DNA of 46,508 bases from NCBI GenBank assembly GCA_947461795.1, contig CANHMG010000008.1, positions 1-46,508 on the forward strand. The letters are read 5' to 3'. Of the stretch, positions 17,284-25,171 are shown one piece after another. The position numbers were made by a program, and so were the translations under genes. Origin of the DNA: Flavobacteriaceae bacterium (lineage in GTDB: Bacteria > Bacteroidota > Bacteroidia > Flavobacteriales > Flavobacteriaceae). Numbering within the stretch: the stretch's first letter is position 1; every line of letters begins with the position of its first letter. Below the pieces are notes generated by a model. The model had not been told where the DNA came from. It saw nothing but the letters and a program-made list of their open reading frames with translations, and searched no databases.

Positions 17284-18936
17284 ATGAAATTAAATTCCAA
17301 GCTCTCAATTTTTAAAAAAAGATATCTTATTCCAATACTTTTAAGTGGGTTTTTATTCATTGGTGTTAGTTTTAAAGAAGATTTTTTTGAAGTTGCGAAA
17401 CAAATTGAAATATTCACCAGCCTTTTTAAAGCGGTGAATTCTAATTACGTAGACGAAACCAATCCTGGGGAATTAATGGACAAAGCCATCAAAAGTATGT
17501 TGGCCGATTTAGATCCGTATACCAATTATTTTAACGAACAAGACGTTGTAAAATTTAAAATCAACAACACCGGAGAATATACCGGTATAGGTGCGTTAAT
17601 CACGCGTAAAGAAGACAAACTTATAGTTAAAGAACCGTATAAAAATTTTCCGGCAGACAAAGCGGGATTGAAAGCGGGAGATGAAATTATTCAAATAGGA
17701 GATGTTGAATTGAAAGACTTTAAAGACGATGCTTCACAATTGCTAAAAGGAGCAAAAAACACTAAAATCACTTTAAAATATATTCGTCAAGGAAAAACAT
17801 TAAGTACTCAAATTGTTTTGGATGAAGTTGAAATCAAAGCGGTTCCTTTTTTTGGGAAAATAGATGATAAAACAGGTTATATTGTTTTAACACAGTTTAA
17901 TAATAAAGCCGCTCTGGAAACCAAAGAAGCTTTAGAACAATTAAAAAGAGATGGGGCCGAAAGAATTGTTTTGGATTTAAGAGGGAATCCGGGTGGTTTA
18001 TTGAACGAAGCGGTGAATATTTGTAATCTTTTTGTTCCTAAAAATGAAGTTATCGTTACTACAAAATCGAAAATTGAGAAACACAATAACACTTATAAAA
18101 CCAATAAAGAACCTATAGATACTGAAATTCCTTTAGCCATTATTGTCGATGGCAAAAGTGCTTCTGCCTCTGAGATTGTATCGGGCGCTTTACAAGATTT
18201 AGACCGAGCGGTCATTATTGGTTCCCGAAGTTTTGGAAAAGGCTTGGTGCAACGACCTGTCGACTTGACTTACGGAACCCAAATTAAGATTACAATTTCC
18301 CGCTATTACACGCCTTCTGGACGATGCATCCAAGCGTTAGATTATTCTCATAAAGACAAGGATGGTAAAGCGATACGCACCACTTCCGAAAAATACAATG
18401 CTTTTAAAACTAAAAAAGGAAGAACGGTTTATGATGGCGGTGGTATTCTTCCCGATGTTGTTTTAGACGAAACTAAACTTAGCCCAATAACAGAAGCGCT
18501 AGTAAAGAACGACGGGATATTCAATTTTGTGACAGAGTATTATTATAAGAATCCTACTTTAGGAACAACAATTCCGACTGTGACAGAGGCTGACTTTATT
18601 GCATTTAAAGCTTTTTTGAAAAAACAGAACTTTAATTTTGATTCCGAATCCGAATTGGCTTTAAAAAACACCTTGGCCGCTGCCAAAAAAGATAAAATTG
18701 ATACCGCAATAACTATTGAATACAATCAATTATTAGCTGCAATTCAAAAAAGCGAAGAAGCGCAATTGAATGAGAATCAAAAAGAAATAAAAAATCTAAT
18801 ATTAGATGAAATCATCAAGCGTTACCAATACAAAGAAGGATTGTATCAATACTATATCAAAAATAATATTGAAGTAAAAAAAGCAACTTCTATTTTAAGT
18901 AATCAAGCAGAATACGCTAAAATTTTAACTAACTAA
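17284..18936 (+). CDS. C-terminal processing S41 peptidase (CtpA/Prc-like)
   Basis: A 550-residue periplasmic serine protease. An N-terminal signal or anchor helix (14-29) is followed by a PDZ domain (about 95-175, with TGIGALI and AGLKAGDEIIQIGD) and the S41 core. Comparison with Prc spacing points to Ser294 in KSASASEIV and Lys319 in SFGKGLVQ as the Ser/Lys dyad. YYTPSGRCIQ is also typical. A C-terminal helical region of about 150 residues follows. Its stop codon overlaps the start of the OmpA-domain gene as TAATG, so the two are translationally coupled and probably act together in the envelope. Confidence 0.94.
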   Translation: MKLNSKLSIFKKRYLIPILLSGFLFIGVSFKEDFFEVAKQIEIFTSLFKAVNSNYVDETNPGELMDKAIKSMLADLDPYTNYFNEQDVVKFKINNTGEYTGIGALITRKEDKLIVKEPYKNFPADKAGLKAGDEIIQIGDVELKDFKDDASQLLKGAKNTKITLKYIRQGKTLSTQIVLDEVEIKAVPFFGKIDDKTGYIVLTQFNNKAALETKEALEQLKRDGAERIVLDLRGNPGGLLNEAVNICNLFVPKNEVIVTTKSKIEKHNNTYKTNKEPIDTEIPLAIIVDGKSASASEIVSGALQDLDRAVIIGSRSFGKGLVQRPVDLTYGTQIKITISRYYTPSGRCIQALDYSHKDKDGKAIRTTSEKYNAFKTKKGRTVYDGGGILPDVVLDETKLSPITEALVKNDGIFNFVTEYYYKNPTLGTTIPTVTEADFIAFKAFLKKQNFNFDSESELALKNTLAAAKKDKIDTAITIEYNQLLAAIQKSEEAQLNENQKEIKNLILDEIIKRYQYKEGLYQYYIKNNIEVKKATSILSNQAEYAKILTN

Positions 18937-19751
18937 TGAGGCAAGTAATTCTATTTTTTCTTTTGTTATTTAGTGTGTTTGTTGCTGCACAAGAAGAAGT
19001 GGTTCAATCTGTATATTTTGATACTTCAAAATTTAATTTAGATGAAAAACAAGGAAATACTGTCGTAGATTTTATTAAAAATACCGATTCTACACGTATT
19101 GAATCGATTCAGATTTTTGGATATACTGACGATATCGGAAAAGAAGCTTACAATTTTAAATTGTCAACAAATCGAGCCAATGCTATTCGAGAAAAGCTAA
19201 TTCAAAGCGGGATTAAAAACAAAATTATCGTTACTATCGAAGGCAAAGGCCGTATCTTAATTGACGATGACGTTGTGGAAAATCTTCCTGAGAAACGTTC
19301 TAAGAATCGTCGCGTAGATATCGTTTTAAATTTAAAGGAATTGCCAAAAATAGAAATTCCGGGTTTTTACACTACTATCCAAAAAAATCATATTGTTGGC
19401 GATCACGTGTATCTCGAGAATTTATTATTCGAACGCGGCAGCAGTAAACTTACTTTTCAAGCCAAAACACAACTCGATAAAATTGCCAAATTACTTTTGA
19501 AATATAGAAAACTCGAATTTGAAATACAAGGGCATGTATGCTGTACACCTCCGTATCAGAAAGAAGCCATTGATAGAGAAACCAGAAAGCGAAATTTATC
19601 AAGTAACCGGGCAGAATCTGTTTTTAAATATTTAACTTTTAAAAAGATTGCAAAAACAAGAATGACTTTTAAAGGGTATGGGAATTCTGTTCCCTTGGGC
19701 AAAGGATCTGAGTATGATAGACGTGTAGAATTGGTCATTACGAAAATCTAG
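18936..19751 (+). CDS. Protein with two OmpA-like peptidoglycan-binding domains
   Basis: A 271-residue protein with a signal peptide (MRQVILFFLLLFSVFVAAQ) and two tandem OmpA-C-like domains. The first spans about 25-130 (IFGYTDDIGKEAYNFKLSTN, KNRRVDIVL). The second spans about 155-270 (LLFERGSSKL, LSSNRAESVFKYL, YDRRVELVI). It lacks a beta-barrel, so it is probably periplasmic and tethered to peptidoglycan. In the second domain the usual TD loop is replaced by HVCCTPPYQKE with two adjacent cysteines, which is unusual. It is coupled to the S41 protease by a TAATG overlap. Confidence 0.88.
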   Translation: MRQVILFFLLLFSVFVAAQEEVVQSVYFDTSKFNLDEKQGNTVVDFIKNTDSTRIESIQIFGYTDDIGKEAYNFKLSTNRANAIREKLIQSGIKNKIIVTIEGKGRILIDDDVVENLPEKRSKNRRVDIVLNLKELPKIEIPGFYTTIQKNHIVGDHVYLENLLFERGSSKLTFQAKTQLDKIAKLLLKYRKLEFEIQGHVCCTPPYQKEAIDRETRKRNLSSNRAESVFKYLTFKKIAKTRMTFKGYGNSVPLGKGSEYDRRVELVITKI

Positions 19752-20197
19752 TGAGATATTTTCATTTGTATATGGGGAATATCATCTTCCAAATAGGTTT
19801 CACTGGTTACTTCAAAACCATGACTTTCATAAAACTTTTGTAAATACAGTTGCGCAGAAATTGTAATTGTTGACGTATTGTAATTGTCTTTAATCGCAGC
19901 AATGGCTTTTTGCATCAATTCGTGCCCCCATTTCTTGTCGCGACTACTGGCGTCGACGACTACACGCCCAATCGAAGCTGCTCCAAAATAATCTCCCGCA
20001 TCAAAAAGTCTTGCATAGGCTACAATTTTTGAATCGTATTCGCCAATAAGATGCAAAGCCTTTGCATCCTTTCCGTCAATGTCTTGGTAGACGCAATTTT
20101 GCTCCACGACAAACACTTCACTTCGTAATTGTAATAAATTATATAGCTCGGTTGTAGATAGTTCCTGAAATCGCTTTATTTTCCATGCTAACATCAT
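19748..20197 (-). CDS. GNAT acetyltransferase, ElaA-like
   Basis: A 149-residue GNAT-fold N-acetyltransferase of the ElaA-like type (LRSEVFVVEQNCVYQDIDGKD; acetyl-CoA loop region RVVVDASSRDKKWGHELMQKA). The natural substrate of this family is not established. Its stop codon shares the palindrome CTAG (19748-19751) with the stop of the convergent OmpA-domain gene. It begins with ATGATG, and the first ATG overlaps the DUF4837 stop as ATGA, indicating coupling. Confidence 0.88.
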   Translation of the reverse strand: MMLAWKIKRFQELSTTELYNLLQLRSEVFVVEQNCVYQDIDGKDAKALHLIGEYDSKIVAYARLFDAGDYFGAASIGRVVVDASSRDKKWGHELMQKAIAAIKDNYNTSTITISAQLYLQKFYESHGFEVTSETYLEDDIPHIQMKISH

Positions 20198-21189
20198 TGC
20201 TTTTTCTTTTGAGGTTTCTTGATAAACTCTATCGACTTAATAATTGCTTCTAGTTCGAACATTAAATCTCTTTTCTCTTTTGACGGATCATAGCAAAATC
20301 CTTCTAAGACCAGAATTCTTTTGTTCGCTCGATCAATGATGTTGTAATTGATGAAAGGTCCGGACATAAAATCATTTTTGAGTTCCCACGTGCCTTTAGT
20401 TTCGTAGGCTTCTTTCCCTTTAATATTGATGTGAAATAAATACGGCGCATACGAATCTTCTGTAACCATTTGGGTATTGCGAGCCTTGCCGTGGATGTAC
20501 AAGTTCCCAATCGAGTCGCGTGTTCTGATGATACTCCGTGTTATGGGAAGATTGCGGTTGATCGCGCCAAGAGGTATTTGGTAAATCAAAACGCTGGTAT
20601 TGCCACTTGTGATTTCCTTTTTGAGCCAGATAAACTTGCGTCGTTCCAACACATAGTTATAGCCTTTTGGAATTTTGAGATCGATTCTGAATTTTTTATT
20701 GATTTTCTTTGTACTAATGATTGCGGTATCAATAGCGCGTTGGTTTTCTTCTATTTCGGTTTGACGCATTTTGGAAATTATAGTCGATGCGTTTTTTTCA
20801 ATCAAATCAAGAATAATTGGCGTCGTTTTTCCTGAAATGTGAATCACGTTTTGGGGAAAAGCGTACTCATTTTCGATAATCTCGAATCTGTTTTTTGATT
20901 CTTTTTTAATGACAATAATATTTCTAGAATTAATCATATAGCCCTCCAACAGTTTTACAGGGAACTGGTTGATTGTAAAAAGAGGTTCTTCTTGAGGCAA
21001 ACCAACGACTGGCGAGGCAAATTTATTTCGAATTGTATCACCGATTTCGCCGTTCCACAACGGGTCGTCGATGATGACAGAGATTGTATTTATTTTGCCG
21101 GTTGTTTTTTCTTTCTCCTTGTAGTTTTTAAACTGGCAAGACTGCAAAAAAACAGAAAAAATAAGCACAAAAAAAAGGGCTTTTTTCAT
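20194..21189 (-). CDS. DUF4837 family lipoprotein
   Basis: A 331-residue protein with a lipoprotein signal (FLQSCQ, Cys18) and the DUF4837 body (ISVIIDDPLWNGEIGDTIRN; FRIDLKIPKGYNYVLERRKF). The family is confined to Bacteroidota, and its function is unknown to me. Its first codons lie within the 3' arm and T-tract of the terminator of the upstream LysM gene, so initiation or transcription entry may be controlled by that hairpin. A near-consensus TAAATTTA at 21215-21222 could provide a separate -7 element. It is coupled to the downstream acetyltransferase gene. Confidence 0.85.
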   Translation of the reverse strand: MKKALFFVLIFSVFLQSCQFKNYKEKEKTTGKINTISVIIDDPLWNGEIGDTIRNKFASPVVGLPQEEPLFTINQFPVKLLEGYMINSRNIIVIKKESKNRFEIIENEYAFPQNVIHISGKTTPIILDLIEKNASTIISKMRQTEIEENQRAIDTAIISTKKINKKFRIDLKIPKGYNYVLERRKFIWLKKEITSGNTSVLIYQIPLGAINRNLPITRSIIRTRDSIGNLYIHGKARNTQMVTEDSYAPYLFHINIKGKEAYETKGTWELKNDFMSGPFINYNIIDRANKRILVLEGFCYDPSKEKRDLMFELEAIIKSIEFIKKPQKKKQ

Positions 21190-21214
21190 ATTGTGTTTAC
21201 TATGAAATAAGCCC
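21169..21214 (-). terminator. Intrinsic terminator of the LysM gene overlapping the DUF4837 start codon
   Basis: On the minus strand GGGCTTATTTCATA (21214-21201) pairs with TATGAAAAAAGCCC (21190-21177) at 13 of 14 positions, with a 10-base loop and eight Ts at 21176-21169. The downstream arm contains the DUF4837 ATG (21189-21187) and its next codons, and the T-tract encodes Leu-Phe-Phe of its signal peptide. Confidence 0.8.
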
Positions 21215-21237
21215 TAAATTTAGTTAGTTTTTTTAAA

Positions 21238-23514
21238 CTATCCGTTAATTTTCAATTTCATTCCTGGTTTTAAAGAATTACCGTTGATTCCGTTCCATTT
21301 TTTGATATCTGAAACACTAACTCCAGGGTATTTTTTGGCAATGCTAAAAAGAGAATCTCCTTTTTTAACGTAGTAATGATTCTCTGCTTCTGATTTTGAA
21401 ACTTTATCTTTTTTGGTCGTTCTTTCAGCAACTGATTGACTGCTATCGACGATTAATTTTTTAGAAACTATTAATTTATCGCCCAATTGAATCGTATCAT
21501 CTTCAAGATTATTCCACATTTTTAAATCTGAAATAGCCACATTGTTTTTTCTAGCAATTGTTCCTAAATTATCTCCTGATTGAACTATATACTCAATGTT
21601 TTTAATTTCGGTTTTAGGGGCAATTTGTACTTTTTCTTCACTATTGGTGATGTCAGCAATTTTAAGTTTGCTTTCTAATTGAATCGTATTATCTTGTAAA
21701 TTATTCCACTTTTTCAAATCATCAATAGTAATGTTGTGTTTTTTAGCGATTGTAGATAAATTATCACCTTGTTCAACAACATAAAAATCCTCTGGTTTAT
21801 TATTGCTTTCTATTGCTTCTTTTTTGGTTTTATCATTCAAAGCAATATTGTCAGACTTAATTAACTTCTTAACTGTTGAAACAATTCTTTCGTTTTTAAT
21901 AATTTTCAATTCCTTTCCTAATGCAACATTGTTACTTTTAAGTTTGTTCCATTTTTTGATATCGCTCATAGCAACATCATATTTTGCTGCAATTTCACTT
22001 AAATTATCACCTTTTCTCACTTTGTGAAATTTCGTCACATCTTGAAAAGTAACTACTTTTTCTTCCTTATATACTTTCTGTTCTTTCGGTGTGGTTTGAG
22101 CTATACTATTTGATGTTGTTTTAGTATTGGAAGCCACAGTTGTAGAATCAATTTTTGGTTTTTTGACACGTGCGGCAATTCTTTCGCTGGTAATGATTTT
22201 CAATTTTCGTCCAAGCGGTGCCTTGTTACTCTTCAGCTTATTCCATTTTTTGATATCTGACATCGAAACGTCATATCGATCCGCTATTTCGCTTAAGTTA
22301 TCGCCACGTTTTACTTTATGAAACTTCGTTCTTGAAACTGTATAGCTTTCACCACTTTCAATAGAGTCGCGAGACGCTATAGATTGAAAGCGAGAAAATG
22401 GTTTTTCACGCATATCCATTTCGTGTTGCACATAAGCATAAATCTTTTCTTCATTAGAAGTAAAAACGGCTATTTTATCTAACGGCAAACGCAAGAAATG
22501 TTTGTTGTCAAAATAAGCTGGAACTACATTCAATTTAAATTGAGGGTTCAACATCTGCAATTGAGCTACTGGAATATCTAATAAATCCGACAGCTGTTTG
22601 AAGGATATTTGCTTTTGAATCATAATAGTATCCGTTGCAAAATGCTTTACAATTGCGCGATTAGGAACAATTCCGTGTTCTTTATGGTATTCATAAATAT
22701 ACATTGTAGCTAGAAAAGCGGGTACATAACCTTGTGTTTCTTGTGGTAAATATTTTCTAATATTCCAAAAATTTTGTTGACCACCAGAACGTCTGATTGC
22801 TTTCGCTACATTTCCAGGTCCTGAGTTATAGGAAGCAAGAACCAAATCCCAATCACCAAAAATTTTATACATGTTGGTCATGTATTGTGCGGCAGCTTCA
22901 CTCGCTTTTAAAGGATCGCTTCTGTCGTCTACATAAGAATCAATACTCAAATTATATTGCTTTCCGGTTTGATACATAAATTGCCAAAGTCCAGTTGCGC
23001 CAACTCTTGAAACTGCTTTTGGATTTAAAGCTGATTCTACCACTGCCAAATATTTGATCTCCAATGGCACGTTTTGCTTGGCTAAAGCATCTTCAAAAAG
23101 CGGAAAATAATACTCAGAAATCGCCATCAAACGTTCGTAAGCTTTTTTTCTGTTTTTAAGAAAAGACTTTATGATATTTTCTAAACCTTGATTGTATTCG
23201 ATATGAAATGGAGATTTAGAATCCATGTCTTTCAATCGTTGTTTCAATAAAGCTGTTGGCAATTCATAATCTACTTTTTCATCAAGATTGATGTTTTTGA
23301 TATCGTTTTCCAAGTCATTATACAAGTCTAAACTTGTCAATTCTTTCATCCATAAGCTATCAACGCATGAAGCGATATTGTCTTTTACGAAAGTTTTTTT
23401 GATTGAATCGAGATAGGATACATTACTTTGGGGCTTGGTAAAAAGATCCTGTGCGAAGGTCGTGCTAACAAAAAATAGTATAGTGACGACTGTGATTATT
23501 TTTTTTAATTTCAT
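21238..23514 (-). CDS. Membrane-bound lytic murein transglycosylase with five LysM repeats (MltD-like)
   Basis: A 758-residue secreted peptidoglycan enzyme. The ATG at 23514 gives a good signal peptide (MKLKKIITVVTILFFVSTTFAQ); the longer frame adds a non-signal extension. The SLT domain has the catalytic Glu in YLAVVESALNPKAVS, followed by GATGLWQFM and LASYNSGPGNV. Five LysM repeats follow, each with a GDNLS/GDSLF core (HKVKRGDNLSEIA, HKVRKGDNLSEIA, YVVEQGDNLSTIA, YIVQSGDNLGTIA, YYVKKGDSLFSIA), separated by linkers. It is expected to cleave glycan strands during growth. A consensus -7 element is 113 bases upstream. Confidence 0.95.
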   Translation of the reverse strand: MKLKKIITVVTILFFVSTTFAQDLFTKPQSNVSYLDSIKKTFVKDNIASCVDSLWMKELTSLDLYNDLENDIKNINLDEKVDYELPTALLKQRLKDMDSKSPFHIEYNQGLENIIKSFLKNRKKAYERLMAISEYYFPLFEDALAKQNVPLEIKYLAVVESALNPKAVSRVGATGLWQFMYQTGKQYNLSIDSYVDDRSDPLKASEAAAQYMTNMYKIFGDWDLVLASYNSGPGNVAKAIRRSGGQQNFWNIRKYLPQETQGYVPAFLATMYIYEYHKEHGIVPNRAIVKHFATDTIMIQKQISFKQLSDLLDIPVAQLQMLNPQFKLNVVPAYFDNKHFLRLPLDKIAVFTSNEEKIYAYVQHEMDMREKPFSRFQSIASRDSIESGESYTVSRTKFHKVKRGDNLSEIADRYDVSMSDIKKWNKLKSNKAPLGRKLKIITSERIAARVKKPKIDSTTVASNTKTTSNSIAQTTPKEQKVYKEEKVVTFQDVTKFHKVRKGDNLSEIAAKYDVAMSDIKKWNKLKSNNVALGKELKIIKNERIVSTVKKLIKSDNIALNDKTKKEAIESNNKPEDFYVVEQGDNLSTIAKKHNITIDDLKKWNNLQDNTIQLESKLKIADITNSEEKVQIAPKTEIKNIEYIVQSGDNLGTIARKNNVAISDLKMWNNLEDDTIQLGDKLIVSKKLIVDSSQSVAERTTKKDKVSKSEAENHYYVKKGDSLFSIAKKYPGVSVSDIKKWNGINGNSLKPGMKLKING

Positions 23515-23626
23515 ATAGTATATTTTTATTTCTGTAGGTAGAAAGTATGTTCTTAAGCTTCTAAAATTTTTCTTTTCGAGGACGTCTATCATTTCAAATC
23601 GTTCTAATTCAAAACATTGTCCGTGG

Positions 23627-23634
23627 CAAAAGTA
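23627..23634 (-). promoter_or_regulatory. -7 element upstream of the LysM transglycosylase gene
   Basis: The minus strand reads TACTTTTG, a perfect TAnnTTTG. It implies a leader of roughly 105-110 bases. Confidence 0.45.
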
Positions 23635-23723
23635 GGAATCTTATAATAATTAAAACTATATTTATAACTTAAAGTTGTCCTAAATATTGTAAAAAGTTGC
23701 TTCTTGTCGTGTTAATTGTGATT

Positions 23724-24911
23724 TTAATCGAGGATTGCGGCTATTCCAGGCAAGGTTCTTCCTTCGAGCATTTCGAGCATGGCGCCACCGCCAGTTGACA
23801 CATAACTCATTTTTTCTTCCAATCCGAACTGTTTTACAGCCGACACAGAATCGCCACCACCAACCAAAGAAAAGGCGCCGTTTGCAGTTGCTTCAGCGAT
23901 ATAATTCCCCAATTCGATGGTTCCGTTAGCAAAAGAAGGCATTTCAAAAACACCCAAAGGTCCGTTCCAGAGAATGGTTTTAGATTCAAGAATGATTTTT
24001 TTGAAATTCTCTAATGATTTTGGCCCAGCATCTAAACCTTGCCAGCCATCTGGAATATTGTTCACATCAATAATTTGTGTCTTCGCGTCGTTAGAAAATG
24101 CATCTGCAGCAATTACATCAACCGGAATATGAATTTGCACTCCCTTTTCCTTTGCCAATCGCAAAATTTCTAAAGCCAATTCTTGTTTGTCGTCTTCACA
24201 AATAGAATCGCCAATTTTCCCGCCGAGTGCTTTTACGAAAGTGAACGTCATGCCACCGCCGATAATCATATGATCTACTTTGTCTAAAATATTTTCAATC
24301 ACCGTAATTTTTGAAGAAACTTTTGAACCTCCAAGAACGGCGGTTACAGGTTTCTCGCTATTTTTTAAAACTCTGTTTAGGCTTTCTATTTCTCTTGCTA
24401 ATAACAATCCAAAGCATTTTGTATTTGGGAAAAATTGGGCAATTATTGTTGTAGATGCGTGTGCGCGGTGCGCGGTACCAAAAGCGTCATTCACGTAGAT
24501 GTTTCCCAATGAAGCCAATTCTTTTGAAAACGCTACATCGCCTGCTTCCTCTTCATTGTGAAAACGCAAATTTTCTAACAATAAAACTTCTCCCGCTTTT
24601 AGATTTGCCGCAGCCGTTTGTGCTGGTTCTCCAATACAATTCTCAGCGAATTTTACCGTAACTCCTAGAATTTCCGATGCGGTTGCAAGAATGTGCTTTA
24701 AAGAATATTTTGCTTCCACGCCTTTTGGTCTTCCTAAATGCGACATCAAAATGACACTTCCGCCATCGGCAAGGATTTTATCGATGGTTGGTTTGGCAGC
24801 TTCAATTCGGGTGGCATCAGTCACATGGAAATTTTCGTCTAAAGGCACATTAAAATCAACGCGAATGAGTGCTTTTTTGTCTTTGAAATTGAAGTCAGCT
24901 AGTGTTTTCAT
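23724..24911 (-). CDS. pgk: Phosphoglycerate kinase
   Basis: A 395-residue glycolytic phosphoglycerate kinase, which transfers phosphate from 1,3-bisphosphoglycerate to ADP. Signatures include [20 protein letters not shown] near the N-terminus, [19 protein letters not shown], the ATP-site [12 protein letters not shown], and WNGPLGVFE with GGGDSVSAV near the C-terminus. The ATG at 24911 ([20 protein letters not shown]) is the family start; a 44-residue upstream extension runs through the promoter and is rejected. Confidence 0.98.
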   Translation of the reverse strand: MKTLADFNFKDKKALIRVDFNVPLDENFHVTDATRIEAAKPTIDKILADGGSVILMSHLGRPKGVEAKYSLKHILATASEILGVTVKFAENCIGEPAQTAAANLKAGEVLLLENLRFHNEEEAGDVAFSKELASLGNIYVNDAFGTAHRAHASTTIIAQFFPNTKCFGLLLAREIESLNRVLKNSEKPVTAVLGGSKVSSKITVIENILDKVDHMIIGGGMTFTFVKALGGKIGDSICEDDKQELALEILRLAKEKGVQIHIPVDVIAADAFSNDAKTQIIDVNNIPDGWQGLDAGPKSLENFKKIILESKTILWNGPLGVFEMPSFANGTIELGNYIAEATANGAFSLVGGGDSVSAVKQFGLEEKMSYVSTGGGAMLEMLEGRTLPGIAAILD

Positions 24912-24937
24912 GGAAGTTTGGTTTTTTAAATCTGCTG

Positions 24938-24945
24938 CAAATATA
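24938..24945 (-). promoter_or_regulatory. -7 element of pgk
   Basis: The minus strand reads TATATTTG, a perfect TAnnTTTG, 26 bases before the pgk ATG. Confidence 0.55.
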
Positions 24946-24994
24946 CACTTAAATCTTTTTCGAGAAATCCTACGAAGCACAAAACGTGATTGAA

Positions 24995-25092
24995 TAGCCC
25001 CGATTGCAGCGGCATCCTTTTTTGTTTTTGAAAGACTGCTCAACTACGCTCGGTGTGACAATAAAACAAAAAAGATATAGCGAAAAGCGGGA
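24995..25092 (+). repeat. Palindromic dispersed repeat, copy 2
   Basis: It has the same outer blocks as copy 1 (TAGCCCCGATTGCAGCGG and TATAGCGAAAAGCGGGA) but a different inner stem: CTTTTTTGTTTT (25017-25028) pairs perfectly over 12 bp with AAAACAAAAAAG (25063-25074). The orientation in the window is the same as copy 1. It lies between the divergent pgk and holB promoters. Confidence 0.75.
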
Positions 25093-25137
25093 CGACGGTT
25101 GAATCGTGACGAATTGTGCTGCTCCCACACAATAAAC

Positions 25138-25168
25138 TTTGGCTCTTGGCAACTTTCTGTTATATTTG
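25138..25168 (+). promoter_or_regulatory. Full promoter of holB with a leaderless start
   Basis: TTTG at 25138-25141, a 19-base spacer and TATATTTG at 25161-25168 match the flavobacterial promoter consensus. The element ends three bases before the holB ATG (25172), so transcription should begin at or next to the start codon. Confidence 0.65.
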
Positions 25169-25171
25169 CTC

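Noticed and set aside
21300-22330. Periodic similar segments that could look like a DNA repeat or CRISPR-like array
   Set aside because: They are the coding sequence of LysM domains (GDNLS motifs) with variable linkers, not identical direct repeats with unique spacers.
24912-25043. A longer N-terminus for phosphoglycerate kinase
   Set aside because: The extension would read through the -7 element and part of the palindromic repeat, and the family starts at MKTLADFNF.
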